Source of the DNA: Crossaster papposus
Taxonomy: Eukaryota; Echinodermata; Asteroidea; Velatida; Solasteridae
DNA length: 64,000 nt
Assembly: GCA_037893245.1 (NCBI GenBank)
Contig: JBAIAA010000438.1
Coordinates: forward strand, 1-64,000
Reading direction: 5' to 3'
Shown here: positions 25,497 to 39,400 of the stretch, piece after piece
How positions within the stretch are numbered: the first letter of the stretch is position 1
Layout: every line of letters begins with the position of its first letter
The notes under the pieces: generated by a model
Told to the model about the DNA's origin: nothing
The model's input: only the letters and a program-made list of their open reading frames with translations
Databases searched by the model: none
Program-made: the position numbers and the translations under genes

Positions 25497-26646
25497 ATAT
25501 GTAAAGGGAAAGAAGTGAGCATAAGAAATAAACACCTGATGTCGGAACAAGCCCTCGAGTTAAATATGTAAAGGGAAAGAAGTGTGCATAAGAAATAATA
25601 AAGGGAAAGAAGTGTGCATAAGAAATAAACACATGATGTCGGGACAAGCCCTCGAGTTAAATATGTAAAGGGAAAGAAGTGTGCATAAGAAATATGTAAA
25701 GGGAAAGAAGTGTGCATAAGAAATATGTAAAGGGAAAGAAGTGTGCATAATAAATATGTAAAGGGAAAGAAGTGTGCATAAGAAATAATAAAGGGAAAGA
25801 AGTGTGCATAAGAAATAAACACATGATGTCGGAACAAGCCCTCGAGTTAAATATGTAAAGGGAAAGAAGTGTGCATAAGAAATAATAAAGGGAAAGAAGT
25901 GTGCATAAGAAATATGTAAAGGGAAAGAAGTGTGCATAATAAATATGTAAAGGGAAAGAAGTGTGCATAAGAAATAATAAAGGGAAAGAAGTGTGCATAA
26001 GAAATAAACACATGATGTCGGAACAAGCCCTCGAGTTAAATATGTAAAGGGAAAGAAGTGTGCATAAGAAATAATAAAGGGAAAGAAGTGTGCATAAGAA
26101 ATATGTAAAGGGAAAGAAGTGTGCATAAGAAATAAACACATGATGTGGGAACAAGCCCTCGAGTTAAATATGTAAAGGGAAAGAAGTGTGCATAAGAAAT
26201 ATGTAAAGGGAAAGAAGTGTGCATAAGAAATAAACACATGATGTCGGAACAAGCCCTCGAGTTAAATATGTAAAGGGAAAGAAGTGTGCATAAGAAATAT
26301 GTAATGGGAAAGAAGTTTGCATAAGAAATATGTAAAGGGAAAGAAGTGTGCATAAGAAATATGTAAAGGGAAAGAAGTGTGCATAAGAAATATGTAAAGG
26401 GAAAGAAGTGTGCATAAGAAATATGTAAAGGGAAAGAAGTGTGCATAAGAAATATGTAAAGGGAAAGAAGTGTGCATAAGAAATATGTAAAGGGAAAGAA
26501 GTGTGCATAAGAAATAATAAAGGGAAAGAAGTGTGCATAAGAAATAAACACCTGATGTCGGAACAAGCCCTCGAGTTAAATATGTAAAGGGAAAGAAGTG
26601 TGCATAAGAAATAAACACCTGATGTCGGAACAAGCCCTCGAGTTAA
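25497..26646 (+). repeat. HOR unit, 1,150-bp form, cluster 2, first
   Basis: Same modules as 20728-21877. Marker TAATGGG at 26301. Confidence 0.94.
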
Positions 26647-27796
26647 ATATGTAAAGGGAAAGAAGTGAGCATAAGAAATAAACACCTGATGTCGGAACAA
26701 GCCCTCGAGTTAAATATGTAAAGGGAAAGAAGTGTGCATAAGAAATAATAAAGGGAAAGAAGTGTGCATAAGAAATAAACACATGATGTCGGGACAAGCC
26801 CTCGAGTTAAATATGTAAAGGGAAAGAAGTGTGCATAAGAAATATGTAAAGGGAAAGAAGTGTGCATAAGAAATATGTAAAGGGAAAGAAGTGTGCATAA
26901 TAAATATGTAAAGGGAAAGAAGTGTGCATAAGAAATAATAAAGGGAAAGAAGTGTGCATAAGAAATAAACACATGATGTCGGAACAAGCCCTCGAGTTAA
27001 ATATGTAAAGGGAAAGAAGTGTGCATAAGAAATAATAAAGGGAAAGAAGTGTGCATAAGAAATATGTAAAGGGAAAGAAGTGTGCATAATAAATATGTAA
27101 AGGGAAAGAAGTGTGCATAAGAAATAATAAAGGGAAAGAAGTGTGCATAAGAAATAAACACATGATGTCGGAACAAGCCCTCGAGTTAAATATGTAAAGG
27201 GAAAGAAGTGTGCATAAGAAATAATAAAGGGAAAGAAGTGTGCATAAGAAATATGTAAAGGGAAAGAAGTGTGCATAAGAAATAAACACATGATGTGGGA
27301 ACAAGCCCTCGAGTTAAATATGTAAAGGGAAAGAAGTGTGCATAAGAAATATGTAAAGGGAAAGAAGTGTGCATAAGAAATAAACACATGATGTCGGAAC
27401 AAGCCCTCGAGTTAAATATGTAAAGGGAAAGAAGTGTGCATAAGAAATATGTAATGGGAAAGAAGTTTGCATAAGAAATATGTAAAGGGAAAGAAGTGTG
27501 CATAAGAAATATGTAAAGGGAAAGAAGTGTGCATAAGAAATATGTAAAGGGAAAGAAGTGTGCATAAGAAATATGTAAAGGGAAAGAAGTGTGCATAAGA
27601 AATATGTAAAGGGAAAGAAGTGTGCATAAGAAATATGTAAAGGGAAAGAAGTGTGCATAAGAAATAATAAAGGGAAAGAAGTGTGCATAAGAAATAAACA
27701 CCTGATGTCGGAACAAGCCCTCGAGTTAAATATGTAAAGGGAAAGAAGTGTGCATAAGAAATAAACACCTGATGTCGGAACAAGCCCTCGAGTTAA
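26647..27796 (+). repeat. HOR unit, 1,150-bp form, cluster 2, second
   Basis: Appears identical to the preceding 1,150-bp unit, with marker TAATGGG at 27451, exactly 1,150 bp later. This is the extra copy that distinguishes cluster 2 from cluster 1. Confidence 0.94.
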
Positions 27797-28690
27797 ATAT
27801 GTAAAGGGAAAGAAGTGAGCATAAGAAATAAACACCTGATGTCGGAACAAGCCCTCGAGTTAAATATGTAAAGGGAAAGAAGTGTGCATAAGAAATAATA
27901 AAGGGAAAGAAGTGTGCATAAGAAATAAACACATGATGTCGGGACAAGCCCTCGAGTTAAATATGTAAAGGGAAAGAAGTGTGCATAAGAAATATGTAAA
28001 GGGAAAGAAGTGTGCATAAGAAATATGTAAAGGGAAAGAAGTGTGCATAATAAATATGTAAAGGGAAAGAAGTGTGCATAAGAAATAATAAAGGGAAAGA
28101 AGTGTGCATAAGAAATAAACACATGATGTCGGAACAAGCCCTCGAGTTAAATATGTAAAGGGAAAGAAGTGTGCATAAGAAATAATAAAGGGAAAGAAGT
28201 GTGCATAAGAAATATGTAAAGGGAAAGAAGTGTGCATAAGAAATAAACACATGATGTGGGAACAAGCCCTCGAGTTAAATATGTAAAGGGAAAGAAGTGT
28301 GCATAAGAAATATGTAAAGGGAAAGAAGTGTGCATAAGAAATAAACACATGATGTCGGAACAAGCCCTCGAGTTAAATATGTAAAGGGAAAGAAGTGTGC
28401 ATAAGAAATATGTAAAGGGAAAGAAGTGTGCATAAGAAATATGTAAAGGGAAAGAAGTGTGCATAAGAAATATGTAAAGGGAAAGAAGTGTGCATAAGAA
28501 ATATGTAAAGGGAAATAAGTGTGCATAAGAAATATGTAAAGGGAAAGAAGTGTGCATAAGAAATATGTAAAGGGAAAGAAGTCTGCATAAGAAATATGTA
28601 AAGGGAAAGAAGTGTGCATAAGAAATAATAAAGGGAAAGAAGTGTGCATAAGAAATAAACACCTGATGTCGGAACAAGCCCTCGAGTTAA
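27797..28690 (+). repeat. HOR unit, truncated 894-bp form, cluster 2
   Basis: Matches 21878-22771 at 5,919-bp shift. A private substitution GTCTGC lies near 28582. Confidence 0.9.
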
Positions 28691-29219
28691 ATATGTAAAG
28701 GGAAAGAAGTGTGCATAAGAAATAATAAAGGGAAAGAAGTGTGCATAAGAAATAAACACATGATGTCGGGACAAGCCCTCGAGTTAAATATGTAAAGGGA
28801 AAAAAGTGTGCATAAGAAATATGTAAAGGGAAAGAAGTGTGCATAATAAATATGTAAAGGGAAAGAAGTGTGCATAAGAAATAAACACATGATGTGGGAA
28901 CAAGCCCTCCAGTTAAATATGTAAAGGGAAAGAAGTGTGCATAAGAAATATGTAAAGGGAAAGAAGTGTGCATAAGAAATATGTAAAGGGAAAGAAGTGT
29001 GCATAAGAAATATGTAAAGGGAAAGAAGTGTGCATAAGAAATATGTAAAGGGAAAGAAGTGTGCATAAGAAATAAACACATGATGTGGGAACAAGCCCTC
29101 GAGTTAAATATGTAAAGGGAAAGAAGTGTGCATAAGAAATAAACACATGATGTCGGAACAAGCCCTCGAGTTAAATATGTAAAGGGAAAGAAGTGTGCAT
29201 AAGAAATAATAAAGGGAAA

Positions 29220-31564
29220 GAAGTGTGCATAAGAAATATGTAAAGGGAAAGAAGTGTGCATAAGAAATAAACACATGATGTGGGAACAAGCCCTCGAGTT
29301 AAATATGTAAAGGGAAAGAAGTGTGCATAAGAAATATGTAAAGGGAAAGAAGTTTGCATAAGAAATATGTAAAGGGAAATAAGTGTGCATAAGAAATATG
29401 TAAAGGGAAAGAAGTGTGCATAAGAAATATGTAAAGGGAAAGAAGTGTGCATAAGAAATATGTAAAGGGAAAGAAGTGTGCATAAGAAATATGTAAAGGG
29501 AAAGAAGTGTGCATAAGAAATATGTAAAGGGAAAGAAGTGTGCATAAGAAATAAACACATGATGTGGGAACAGGCCCTCGAGTTAAATATGTAAAGGGAA
29601 ATAAGTGTGCATAAGAAATATGTAAAGGGAAAGAAGTGTGCATAAGAAATATGTAAAGGGAAAGAAGTGTGCATAAGAAATAAACACATGATGTCGGGAC
29701 AAGCCCTCGAGTTAAATATGTAAAGGGAAAGAAGTGTGCATAAGAAATATGTAAAGGGAAAGAAGTGTGCATAAGAAATATGTAAAGGGAAAGAAGTGTG
29801 CATAAGAAATATGTAAAGGGAAAGAAGTGTGCATAAGAAATAAACACATGATGTCGGGACAAGCCCTCGAGTTAAATATGTAAAGGGAAAGAAGTGTCCA
29901 TAAGAAATATATAAAGGGAAAGAAGTGTGCATAAGAAATAAACACATGATGTGGGAACAAGCCCTCCAGTTAAATATGTAAAGGGAAAGAAGTGTGCATA
30001 AGAAATATGTAAAGGGAAAGAAGTGTGCATAAGAAATATGTAAAGGGAAAGAAGTGTGCATAAGAAATATGTAAAGGGAAAGAAGTGTGCATAAGAAATA
30101 TGTAAAGGGAAAGAAGTGTGCATAAGAAATATGTAAAGGGAAAGAAGTGTGCATATGAAATATGTAAAGGGAAAGAAGTGTGCATAAGAAATATGTAAAG
30201 GGAAAGAAGTGTGCATAAGAAATATGTAAAGGGAAAGAAGTGTGCATAAGAAATATGTAAAGGGAAAGAAGTGTGCATAGGAAATATGTAAAGGGAAAGA
30301 AATGTGCGTAAGAAATATGTAAAGGGAAAAAAGTGTGCATAGGAAATATGTAAAGGGAAAGAAGTGTGCATAAGAAATATGTAAAGGGAAAGAAGTGTGC
30401 GTAAGAAATATGTAAAGGGAAAGAAGTGTGCATAGGAAATATGTAAAGGGAAAGAAGTGTGCATAAGAAATATGTAAAGGGAAAGAAGTGTGCATAAGAA
30501 ATATGTAAAGGGAAAGAAGTGTGCATAAGAAATATGTAAAGGGAAAGAAGTGTGCATAAGAAATATGTAAAGGGAAAGAAGTGTGCATAAGAAATATGTA
30601 AATGGAAAGAAGTGTGCATAAGAAATATGTAAAGGGAAAGAAGTGTGCATAAGAAATATGTAAATGGAAAGAAGTGTGCATAAGAAATATGTAAAGGGAA
30701 AGAAGTGTGCATAAGAAATATGTAAAGGGAAAGAAGTGTGCATAAGAAATATGTAAAGGGAAAGAAGTGTGCATAAGAAATATGTAAAGGGAAAGAAGTG
30801 TGCATAAGAAATAAGTAAAGGGAAAGAAGTGTGCATAAGAAATATGTAAAGGGAAAGAAGTGTGCATAAGAAATATGTAAAGGGAAAGAAGTGTGCATAA
30901 GAAATATGTAAAGGGAAAGAAGTGTGCATAAGAAATATGTAAAGGGAAAGAAGTGTGCATAAAAAATATGTAAAGGGAAAGAAGTGTGCATAAGAAATAT
31001 GTAAAGGGAAAGAAGTGTGCATAAGAAATATGTAAAGGGAAAGAAGTGTGCATAAGAAATATGTAAAGGGAAAGAAGTGTGCATAAGAAATATGTAAAGG
31101 GAAAGAAGTGTGCATAATAAATATGTAAAGGGAAAGAAGTGTGCATAAGAAATATGTAAAGGGAAAGAAGTGTGCATAAGAAATATGTAAAGGGAAAGAA
31201 GTGTGCATAAGAAATATGTAAAGGGAAAGAAGTGTGCATAAGAAATATGTAAAGGGAAAGAAGTGTGCATAAGAAATATGTAAAGGGAAAGAAGTGTGCA
31301 TAAGAAATATGTAAAGGGAAATAAGTGTGCATAAGAAATATGTAAAGGGAAAGAAGTGTGCATAAGAAATATGTAAAGGGAAAGAAGTGTGCATAAGAAA
31401 TATGTAAAGGGAAAGAAGTGTGCATAAGAAATAAACACATGATGTGGGAACAAGCCCTCGAGTTAAATATGTAAAGGGAAAGAAGTGTGCATAAGAAAAA
31501 TGTAAAGGGAAAGAAGTGTGCATAAGAAATAAACACCTGATGTCGGAACAAGCCCTCGAGTTAA
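29220..31564. repeat. A array with duplicated marker block
   Basis: X blocks start near 29269, 29549, 29676, 29836, 29938 (CTCCAG form), 31430 and 31529. The X near 29549 has the rare GGGAACAGGCCC change (at 29571), also seen at 34300, 37522 and 39328. GTGTCCATAAG with ATATATAAAG near 29891-29912 recurs near 34651 and 39679. About 29970-31430 is a long A run with GCATAGG, GCGTAAG, AAATGGAAAG and AAATAAGTAAAG variants. No gene is present. Confidence 0.88.
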
Positions 31565-32525
31565 ATATGTAAAGGGAAAGAAGTGAGCATAAGAAATAAA
31601 CACCTGATGTCGGAACAAGCCCTCGAGTTAAATATGTAAAGGGAAAGAAGTGTGCATAAGAAATAATAAAGGGAAAGAAGTGTGCATAAGAAATAAACAC
31701 ATGATGTCGGGACAAGCCCTCGAGTTAAATATGTAAAGGGAAAGAAGTGTGCATAAGAAATATGTAAAGGGAAAGAAGTGTGCATAAGAAATATGTAAAG
31801 GGAAAGAAGTGTGCATAATAAATATGTAAAGGGAAAGAAGTGTGCATAAGAAATAATAAAGGGAAAGAAGTGTGCATAAGAAATAAACACATGATGTCGG
31901 AACAAGCCCTCGAGTTAAATATGTAAAGGGAAAGAAGTGTGAATACGAAATAATAAAGGGAAAGAAGTGTGCATAAGAAATATGTAAAGGGAAAGAAGTG
32001 TGCATAAGAAATAAACACATGATGTGGGAACAAGCCCTCGAGTTAAATATGTAAAGGGAAAGAAGTGTGCATAAGAAATATGTAAAGGGAAAGAAGTGTG
32101 CATAAGAAATAAACACATGATGTCGGAACAAGCCCTCGAGTTAAATATGTAAAGGGAAAGAAGTGTGCATAAGAAATATGTAAAGGGAAAGAAGTTTGCA
32201 TAAGAAATATGTAAAGGGAAAGAAGTGTGCATAAGAAATATGTAAAGGGAAAGAAGTGTGCATAAGAAATATGTAAAGGGAAAGAAGTGTGCATAAGAAA
32301 TATGTAAAGGGAAAGAAGTGTGCATAAGAAATATGTAAAGGGAAAGAAGTGTGCATAAGAAATATGTAAAGGGAAAGAAGTGTGCATAACAAATAATAAA
32401 GGGAAAGAAGTGTGCATAAGAAATAAACACCTGATGTCGGAACAAGCCCTCGAGTTAAATATGTAAAGGGAAAGAAGTGTGCATAAGAAATAAACACCTG
32501 ATGTCGGAACAAGCCCTCGAGTTAA
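31565..32525 (+). repeat. HOR unit, 961-bp form, cluster 3
   Basis: Same module order and length as the other 961-bp units, at 7,029-bp shift from cluster 2. It carries GTTTGC near 32195 but the normal TAAAGGG instead of TAATGGG, and private changes GTGAATACG near 31940 and GCATAACAA near 32387. Confidence 0.93.
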
Positions 32526-33419
32526 ATATGTAAAGGGAAAGAAGTGAGCATAAGAAATAAACACCTGATGTCGGAACAAGCCCTCGAGTTAAATATGTAA
32601 AGGGAAAGAAGTGTGCATAAGAAATAATAAAGGGAAAGAAGTGTGCATAAGAAATAAACACATGATGTCGGGACAAGCCCTCGAGTTAAATATGTAAAGG
32701 GAAAGAAGTGTGCATAAGAAATATGTAAAGGGAAAGAAGTGTGCATAAGAAATATGTAAAGGGAAAGAAGTGTGCATAATAAATATGTAAAGGGAAAGAA
32801 GTGTGCATAAGAAATAATAAAGGGAAAGAAGTGTGCATAAGAAATAAACACATGATGTCGGAACAAGCCCTCGAGTTAAATATGTAAAGGGAAAGAAGTG
32901 TGCATAAGAAATAATAAAGGGAAAGAAGTGTGCATAAGAAATATGTAAAGGGAAAGAAGTGTGCATAAGAAATAAACACATGATGTGGGAACAAGCCCTC
33001 GAGTTAAATATGTAAAGGGAAAGAAGTGTGCATAAGAAATATGTAAAGGGAAAGAAGTGTGCATAAGAAATAAACACATGATGTCGGAACAAGCCCTCGA
33101 GTTAAATATGTAAAGGGAAAGAAGTGTGCATAAGAAATATGTAAAGGGAAAGAAGTGTGCATAAGAAATATGTAAAGGGAAAGAAGTGTGCATAAGAAAT
33201 ATGTAAAGGGAAAGAAGTGTGCATAAGAAATATGTAAAGGGAAATAAGTGTGCATAAGAAATATGTAAAGGGAAAGAAGTGTGCATAAGAAATATGTAAA
33301 GGGAAAGAAGTGTTCATAAGAAATATGTAAAGGGAAAGAAGTGTGCATAAGAAATAATAAAGGGAAAGAAGTGTGCATAAGAAATAAACACCTGATGTCG
33401 GAACAAGCCCTCGAGTTAA
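32526..33419 (+). repeat. HOR unit, truncated 894-bp form, cluster 3
   Basis: Same truncated form as 21878-22771 and 27797-28690. Cluster 3 has no 1,150-bp unit. A private change GTTCATAAG lies near 33312. Confidence 0.9.
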
Positions 33420-36400
33420 ATATGTAAAGGGAAAGAAGTGTGCATAAGAAATAATAAAGGGAAAGAAGTGTGCATAAGAAATAAACACATGATGTCGGGA
33501 CAAGCCCTCGAGTTAAATATGTAAAGGGAAAAAAGTGTGCATAAGAAATATGTAAAGGGAAAGAAGTGTGCATAATAAATATGTAAAGGGAAAGAAGTGT
33601 GCATAAGAAATAAACACATGATGTGGGAACAAGCCCTCCAGTTAAATATGTAAAGGGAAAGAAGTGTGCATAAGAAATATGTAAAGGGAAAGAAGTGTGC
33701 ATAAGAAATATGTAAAGGGAAAGAAGTGTGCATAAGAAATATGTAAAGGGAAAGAAGTGTGCATAAGAAATATGTAAAGGGAAAGAAGTGTGCATAAGAA
33801 ATAAACACATGATGTGGGAACAAGCCCTCGAGTTAAATATGTAAAGGGAAAGAAGTGTGCATAAGAAATAAACACATGATGTCGGAACAAGCCCTCGAGT
33901 TAAATATGTAAAGGGAAAGAAGTGTGCATAAGAAATAATAAAGGGAAAGAAGTGTGCATAAGAAATATGTAAAGGGAAAGAAGTGTGCATAATAAATAAA
34001 CACATGATGTGGGAACAAGCCCTCGAGTTAAATATGTAAAGGGAAAGAAGTGTGCATAAGAAATATGTAAAGGGAAAGAAGTGTGCATAAGAAATATGTA
34101 AAGGGAAATAAGTGTGCATAAGAAATATGTAAAGGGAAAGAAGTGTGCATAAGAAATATGTAAAGGGAAAGAAGTGTGCATAAGAAATATGTAAAGGGAA
34201 AGAAGTGTGCATAAGAAATATGTAAAGGGAAAGAAGTGTGCATAAGAAATATGTAAAGGGAAAGAAGTGTGCATAAGAAATAAACACATGATGTGGGAAC
34301 AGGCCCTCGAGTTAAATATGTAAAGGGAAAGAAGTGTGCATAAGAAATATGTAAAGGGAAAGAAGTGTGCATAAGAAATATGTAAAGGGAAAGAAGTGTG
34401 CATAAGAAATATGTAAAGGGAAAGAAGTGTGCATAAGAAATAAACACATGATGTCGGGACAAGCCCTCGAGTTAAATATGTAAAGGGAAAGAAGTGTGCA
34501 TAATAAATATGTAAAGGGAAAGAAGTGTGCATAAGAAATATGTAAAGGGAAAGAAGTGTGCATAAGAAATATGTAAAGGGAAAGAAGTGTGCATAAGAAA
34601 TAAACACATGATGTCGGGACAAGCCCTCGAGTTAAATATGTAAAGGGAAAGAAGTGTCCATAAGAAATATATAAAGGGAAAGAAGTGTGCATAAGAAATA
34701 AACACATGATGTGGGAACAAGCCCTCCAGTTAAATATGTAAAGGGAAAGAAGTGTGCATAAGAAATATGTAAAGGGAAAGAAGTGTGCATAAGAAATATG
34801 TAAAGGGAAAGAAGTGTGCATAAGAAATATGTAAAGGGAAAGAAGTGTGCATAAGAAATAAACACGTGATGTCGGGACAAGCCCTCGAGTTAAATATGTA
34901 AAGGGAAAGAAGTGTGCATAAGAAATATGTAAAGGGAAAGAAGTGTGCATAAGAAATATGTAAAGGGAAAGAAGTGTGCATAAGAAATATGTAAAGGGAA
35001 AGAAGTGTGCATAAGAAATATGTAAAGGGAAAGAAGTGTGCATAAGAAATATGTAAAGGGAAAGAAGTGTGCATAAGAAATATGTAAAGGGAAAGAAGTG
35101 TGCATAAGAAATATGTAAAGGGAAAGAAGTGTGCATAAGAAATATATAAAGGGAAAGAAGTGTGCATAGGAAATATGTAAAGGGAAAGAAATGTGCGTAA
35201 GAAATATGTAAAGGGAAAGAAGTGTGCATAGGAAATATGTAAAGGGAAAGAAGTGTGCATAAGAAATATGTAAAGGGAAAGAAGTGTGCGTAAGAAATAT
35301 GTAAAGGGAAAGAAGTGTGCATAGGAAATATGTAAAGGGAAAGAAGTGTGCATAAGAAATATGTAAAGGGAAAGAAGTGTGCATAAGAAATATGTAAAGG
35401 GAAAGAAGTGTGCATAAGAAATATGTAAAGGGAAAGAAGTGTGCATAAGAAATATGTAAAGGGAAAGAAGTGTGCATAAGAAATATGTAAATGGAAAGAA
35501 GTGTGCATAAGAAATATGTAAAGGGAAAGAAGTGTGCATAAGAAATATGTAAATGGAAAGAAGTGTGCATAAGAAATATGTAAAGGGAAAGAAGTGTGCA
35601 TAAGAAATATGTAAAGGGAAAGAAGTGTGCATAAGAAATATGTAAAGGGAAAGAAGTGTGCATAAGAAATATGTAAAGGGAAAGAAGTGTGCATAAGAAA
35701 TAAGTAAAGGGAAAGAAGTGTGCATAAGAAATATGTAAAGGGAAAGAAGTGTGCATAAGAAATATGTAAAGGGAAAGAAGTGTGCATAAGAAATATGTAA
35801 AGGGAAAGAAGTGTGCATAAGAAATATGTAAAGGGAAAGAAGTGTGCATAAAAAATATGTAAAGGGAAAGAAGTGTGCATAAGAAATATGTAAAGGGAAA
35901 GAAGTGTGCATAAGAAATATGTAAAGGGAAAGAAGTGTGCATAAGAAATATGTAAAGGGAAAGAAGTGTGCATAAGAAATATGTAAAGGGAAAGAAGTGT
36001 GCATAATAAATATGTAAAGGGAAAGAAGTGTGCATAAGAAATATGTAAAGGGAAAGAAGTGTGCATAAGAAATATGTAAAGGGAAAGAAGTGTGCATAAG
36101 AAATATGTAAAGGGAAAGAAGTGTGCATAAGAAATAATAAAGGGAAAGAAGTGTGCATAAGAAATATGTAAAGGGAAAGAAGTGTGCATAAGAAATAAAC
36201 ACATGATGTGGGAACAAGCCCTCGAGTTAAATATGTAAAGGGAAAGAAGTGTGCATAAGAAATATGTAAAGGGAAAGAAGTGTGCATAAGAAATAAACAC
36301 ATGATGTCGGAACAAGCCCTCGAGTTAAATATGTAAAGGGAAAGAAGTGTGCATAAGAAATATGTAAAGGGAAAGAAGTGTGCATAAGAAATATGTAAAG

Positions 36401-39400
36401 GGAAAGAAGTGTGCATAAGAAATATGTAAAGGGAAAGAAGTGTGCATAAGAAATATGTAAAGGGAAATAAGTGTGCATAAGAAATATGTAAAGGGAAAGA
36501 AGTGTGCATAAGAAATATGTAAAGGGAAAGAAGTGTGCATAAGAAATATGTAAAGGGAAAGAAGTGTGCATAAGAAATAATAAAGGGAAAGAAGTGTGCA
36601 TAAGAAATAAACACCTGATGTCGGAACAAGCCCTCGAGTTAAATATGTAAAGGGAAAGAAGTGTGCATAAGAAATAATAAAGGGAAAGAAGTGTGCATAA
36701 GAAATAAACACATGATGTCGGGACAAGCCCTCGAGTTAAATATGTAAAGGGAAAAAAGTGTGCATAAGAAATATGTAAAGGGAAAGAAGTGTGCATAATA
36801 AATATGTAAAGGGAAAGAAGTGTGCATAAGAAATAAACACATGATGTGGGAACAAGCCCTCCAGTTAAATATGTAAAGGGAAAGAAGTGTGCATAAGAAA
36901 TATGTAAAGGGAAAGAAGTGTGCATAAGAAATATGTAAAGGGAAAGAAGTGTGCATAAGAAATATGTAAAGGGAAAGAAGTGTGCATAAGAAATATGTAA
37001 AGGGAAAGAAGTGTGCATAAGAAATAAACACATGATGTGGGAACAAGCCCTCGAGTTAAATATGTAAAGGGAAAGAAGTGTGCATAAGAAATAAACACAT
37101 GATGTCGGAACAAGCCCTCGAGTTAAATATGTAAAGGGAAAGAAGTGTGCATAAGAAATAATAAAGGGAAAGAAGTGTGCATAAGAAATATGTAAAGGGA
37201 AAGAAGTGTGCATAAGAAATAAACACATGATGTGGGAACAAGCCCTCGAGTTAAATATGTAAAGGGAAAGAAGTGTGCATAAGAAATATGTAAAGGGAAA
37301 GAAGTGTGCATAAGAAATATGTAAAGGGAAATAAGTGTGCATACGAAATATGTAAAGGGAAAGAAGTGTGCATAAGAAATATGTAAAGGGAAAGAAGTGT
37401 GCATAAGAAATATGTAAAGGGAAAGAAGTGTGCATAAGAAATATGTAAAGGGAAAGAAGTGTGCATAAGAAATATGTAAAGGGAAAGAAGTGTGCATAAG
37501 AAATAAACACATGATGTGGGAACAGGCCCTCGAGTTAAATATGTAAAGGGAAAGAAGTGTGCATAAGAAATATGTAAAGGGAAAGAAGTGTGCATAAGAA
37601 ATATGTAAAGGGAAAGAAGTGTGCATAAGAAATATGTAAAGGGAAAAAAGTGTGCATAAGAAATATGTAAAGGGAAAGAAGTGTGCATAAGAAATAAGTA
37701 AAGGGAAAGAAGTGTGCATAAGAAATATGTAAAGGGAAAGAAGTGTGCATAAGAAATATGTAAAGGGAAAGAAGTGTGCATAAGAAATATGTAAAGGGAA
37801 AGAAGTGTGCATAAGAAATATGTAAAGGGAAAGAAGTGTGCATAAAAAATATGTAAAGGGAAAGAAGTGTGCATAAGAAATATGTAAAGGGAAAGAAGTG
37901 TGCATAAGAAATATGTAAAGGGAAAGAAGTGTGCATAAGAAATATGTAAAGGGAAAGAAGTGTGCATAAGAAATATGTAAAGGGAAAGAAGTGTGCATAA
38001 TAAATATGTAAAGGGAAAGAAGTGTGCATAAGAAATATGTAAAGGGAAAGAAGTGTGCATAAGAAATATGTAAAGGGAAAGAAGTGTGCATAAGAAATAT
38101 GTAAAGGGAAAGAAGTGTGCATAAGAAATAAACACATGATGTGGGAACAAGCCCTCGAGTTAAATATGTAAAGGGAAAGAAGTGTGCATAAGAAATATGT
38201 AAAGGGAAAGAAGTGTGCATAAGAAATAAACACATGATGTCGGAACAAGCCCTCGAGTTAAATATGTAAAGGGAAAGAAGTGTGCATAAGAAATATGTAA
38301 AGGGAAAGAAGTGTGCATAAGAAATATGTAAAGGGAAAGAAGTGTGCATAAGAAATATGTAAAGGGAAAGAAGTGTGCATAAGAAATATGTAAAGGGAAA
38401 TAAGTGTGCATAAGAAATATGTAAAGGGAAAGAAGTGTGCATAAGAAATATGTAAAGGGAAAGAAGTGTGCATAAGAAATATGTAAAGGGAAAGAAGTGT
38501 GCATAAGAAATAATAAAGGGAAAGAAGTGTGCATAAGAAATAAACACATGATGTCGGGACAAGCCCTCGAGTTAAATATGTAAAGGGAAAAAAGTGTGCA
38601 TAAGAAATATGTAAAGGGAAAGAAGTGTGCATAATAAATATGTAAAGGGAAAGAAGTGTGCATAAGAAATAAACACATGATGTGGGAACAAGCCCTCCAG
38701 TTAAATATGTAAAGGGAAAGAAGTGTGCATAAGAAATATGTAAAGGGAAAGAAGTGTGCATAAGAAATATGTAAAGGGAAAGAAGTGTGCATAAGAAATA
38801 TGTAAAGGGAAAGAAGTGTGCATAAGAAATATGTAAAGGGAAAGAAGTGTGCATAAGAAATAAACACATGATGTGGGAACAAGCCCTCGAGTTAAATATG
38901 TAAAGGGAAAGAAGTGTGCATAAGAAATAAACACATGATGTCGGAACAAGCCCTCGAGTTAAATATGTAAAGGGAAAGAAGTGTGCATAAGAAATAATAA
39001 AGGGAAAGAAGTGTGCATAAGAAATAAACACATGATGTGGGAACAAGCCCTCGAGTTAAATATGTAAAGGGAAAGAAGTGTGCATAAGAAATATGTAAAG
39101 GGAAAGAAGTGTGCATAAGAAATATGTAAAGGGAAATAAGTGTGCATACGAAATATGTAAAGGGAAAGAAGTGTGCATAAGAAATATGTAAAGGGAAAGA
39201 AGTGTGCATAAGAAATATGTAAAGGGAAAGAAGTGTGCATAAGAAATATGTAAAGGGAAAGAAGTGTGCATAAGAAATATGTAAAGGGAAAGAAGTGTGC
39301 ATAAGAAATAAACACATGATGTGGGAACAGGCCCTCGAGTTAAATATGTAAAGGGAAAGAAGTGTGCATAAGAAATATGTAAAGGGAAAGAAGTGTGCAT

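Larger units (their letters stand above)
23310..29220. repeat. Large block 2 (about 5.92 kb), contains HOR cluster 2
   Basis: Tandem duplicate of the preceding block with one extra 1,150-bp HOR unit. The match to block 1 at 5,919-bp shift stops near 29220, which is exactly where the start of block 2 would repeat, as expected for a simple tandem duplication. The expanded HOR count is what unequal exchange between sister arrays would give; that mechanism is inferred. Confidence 0.9.
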
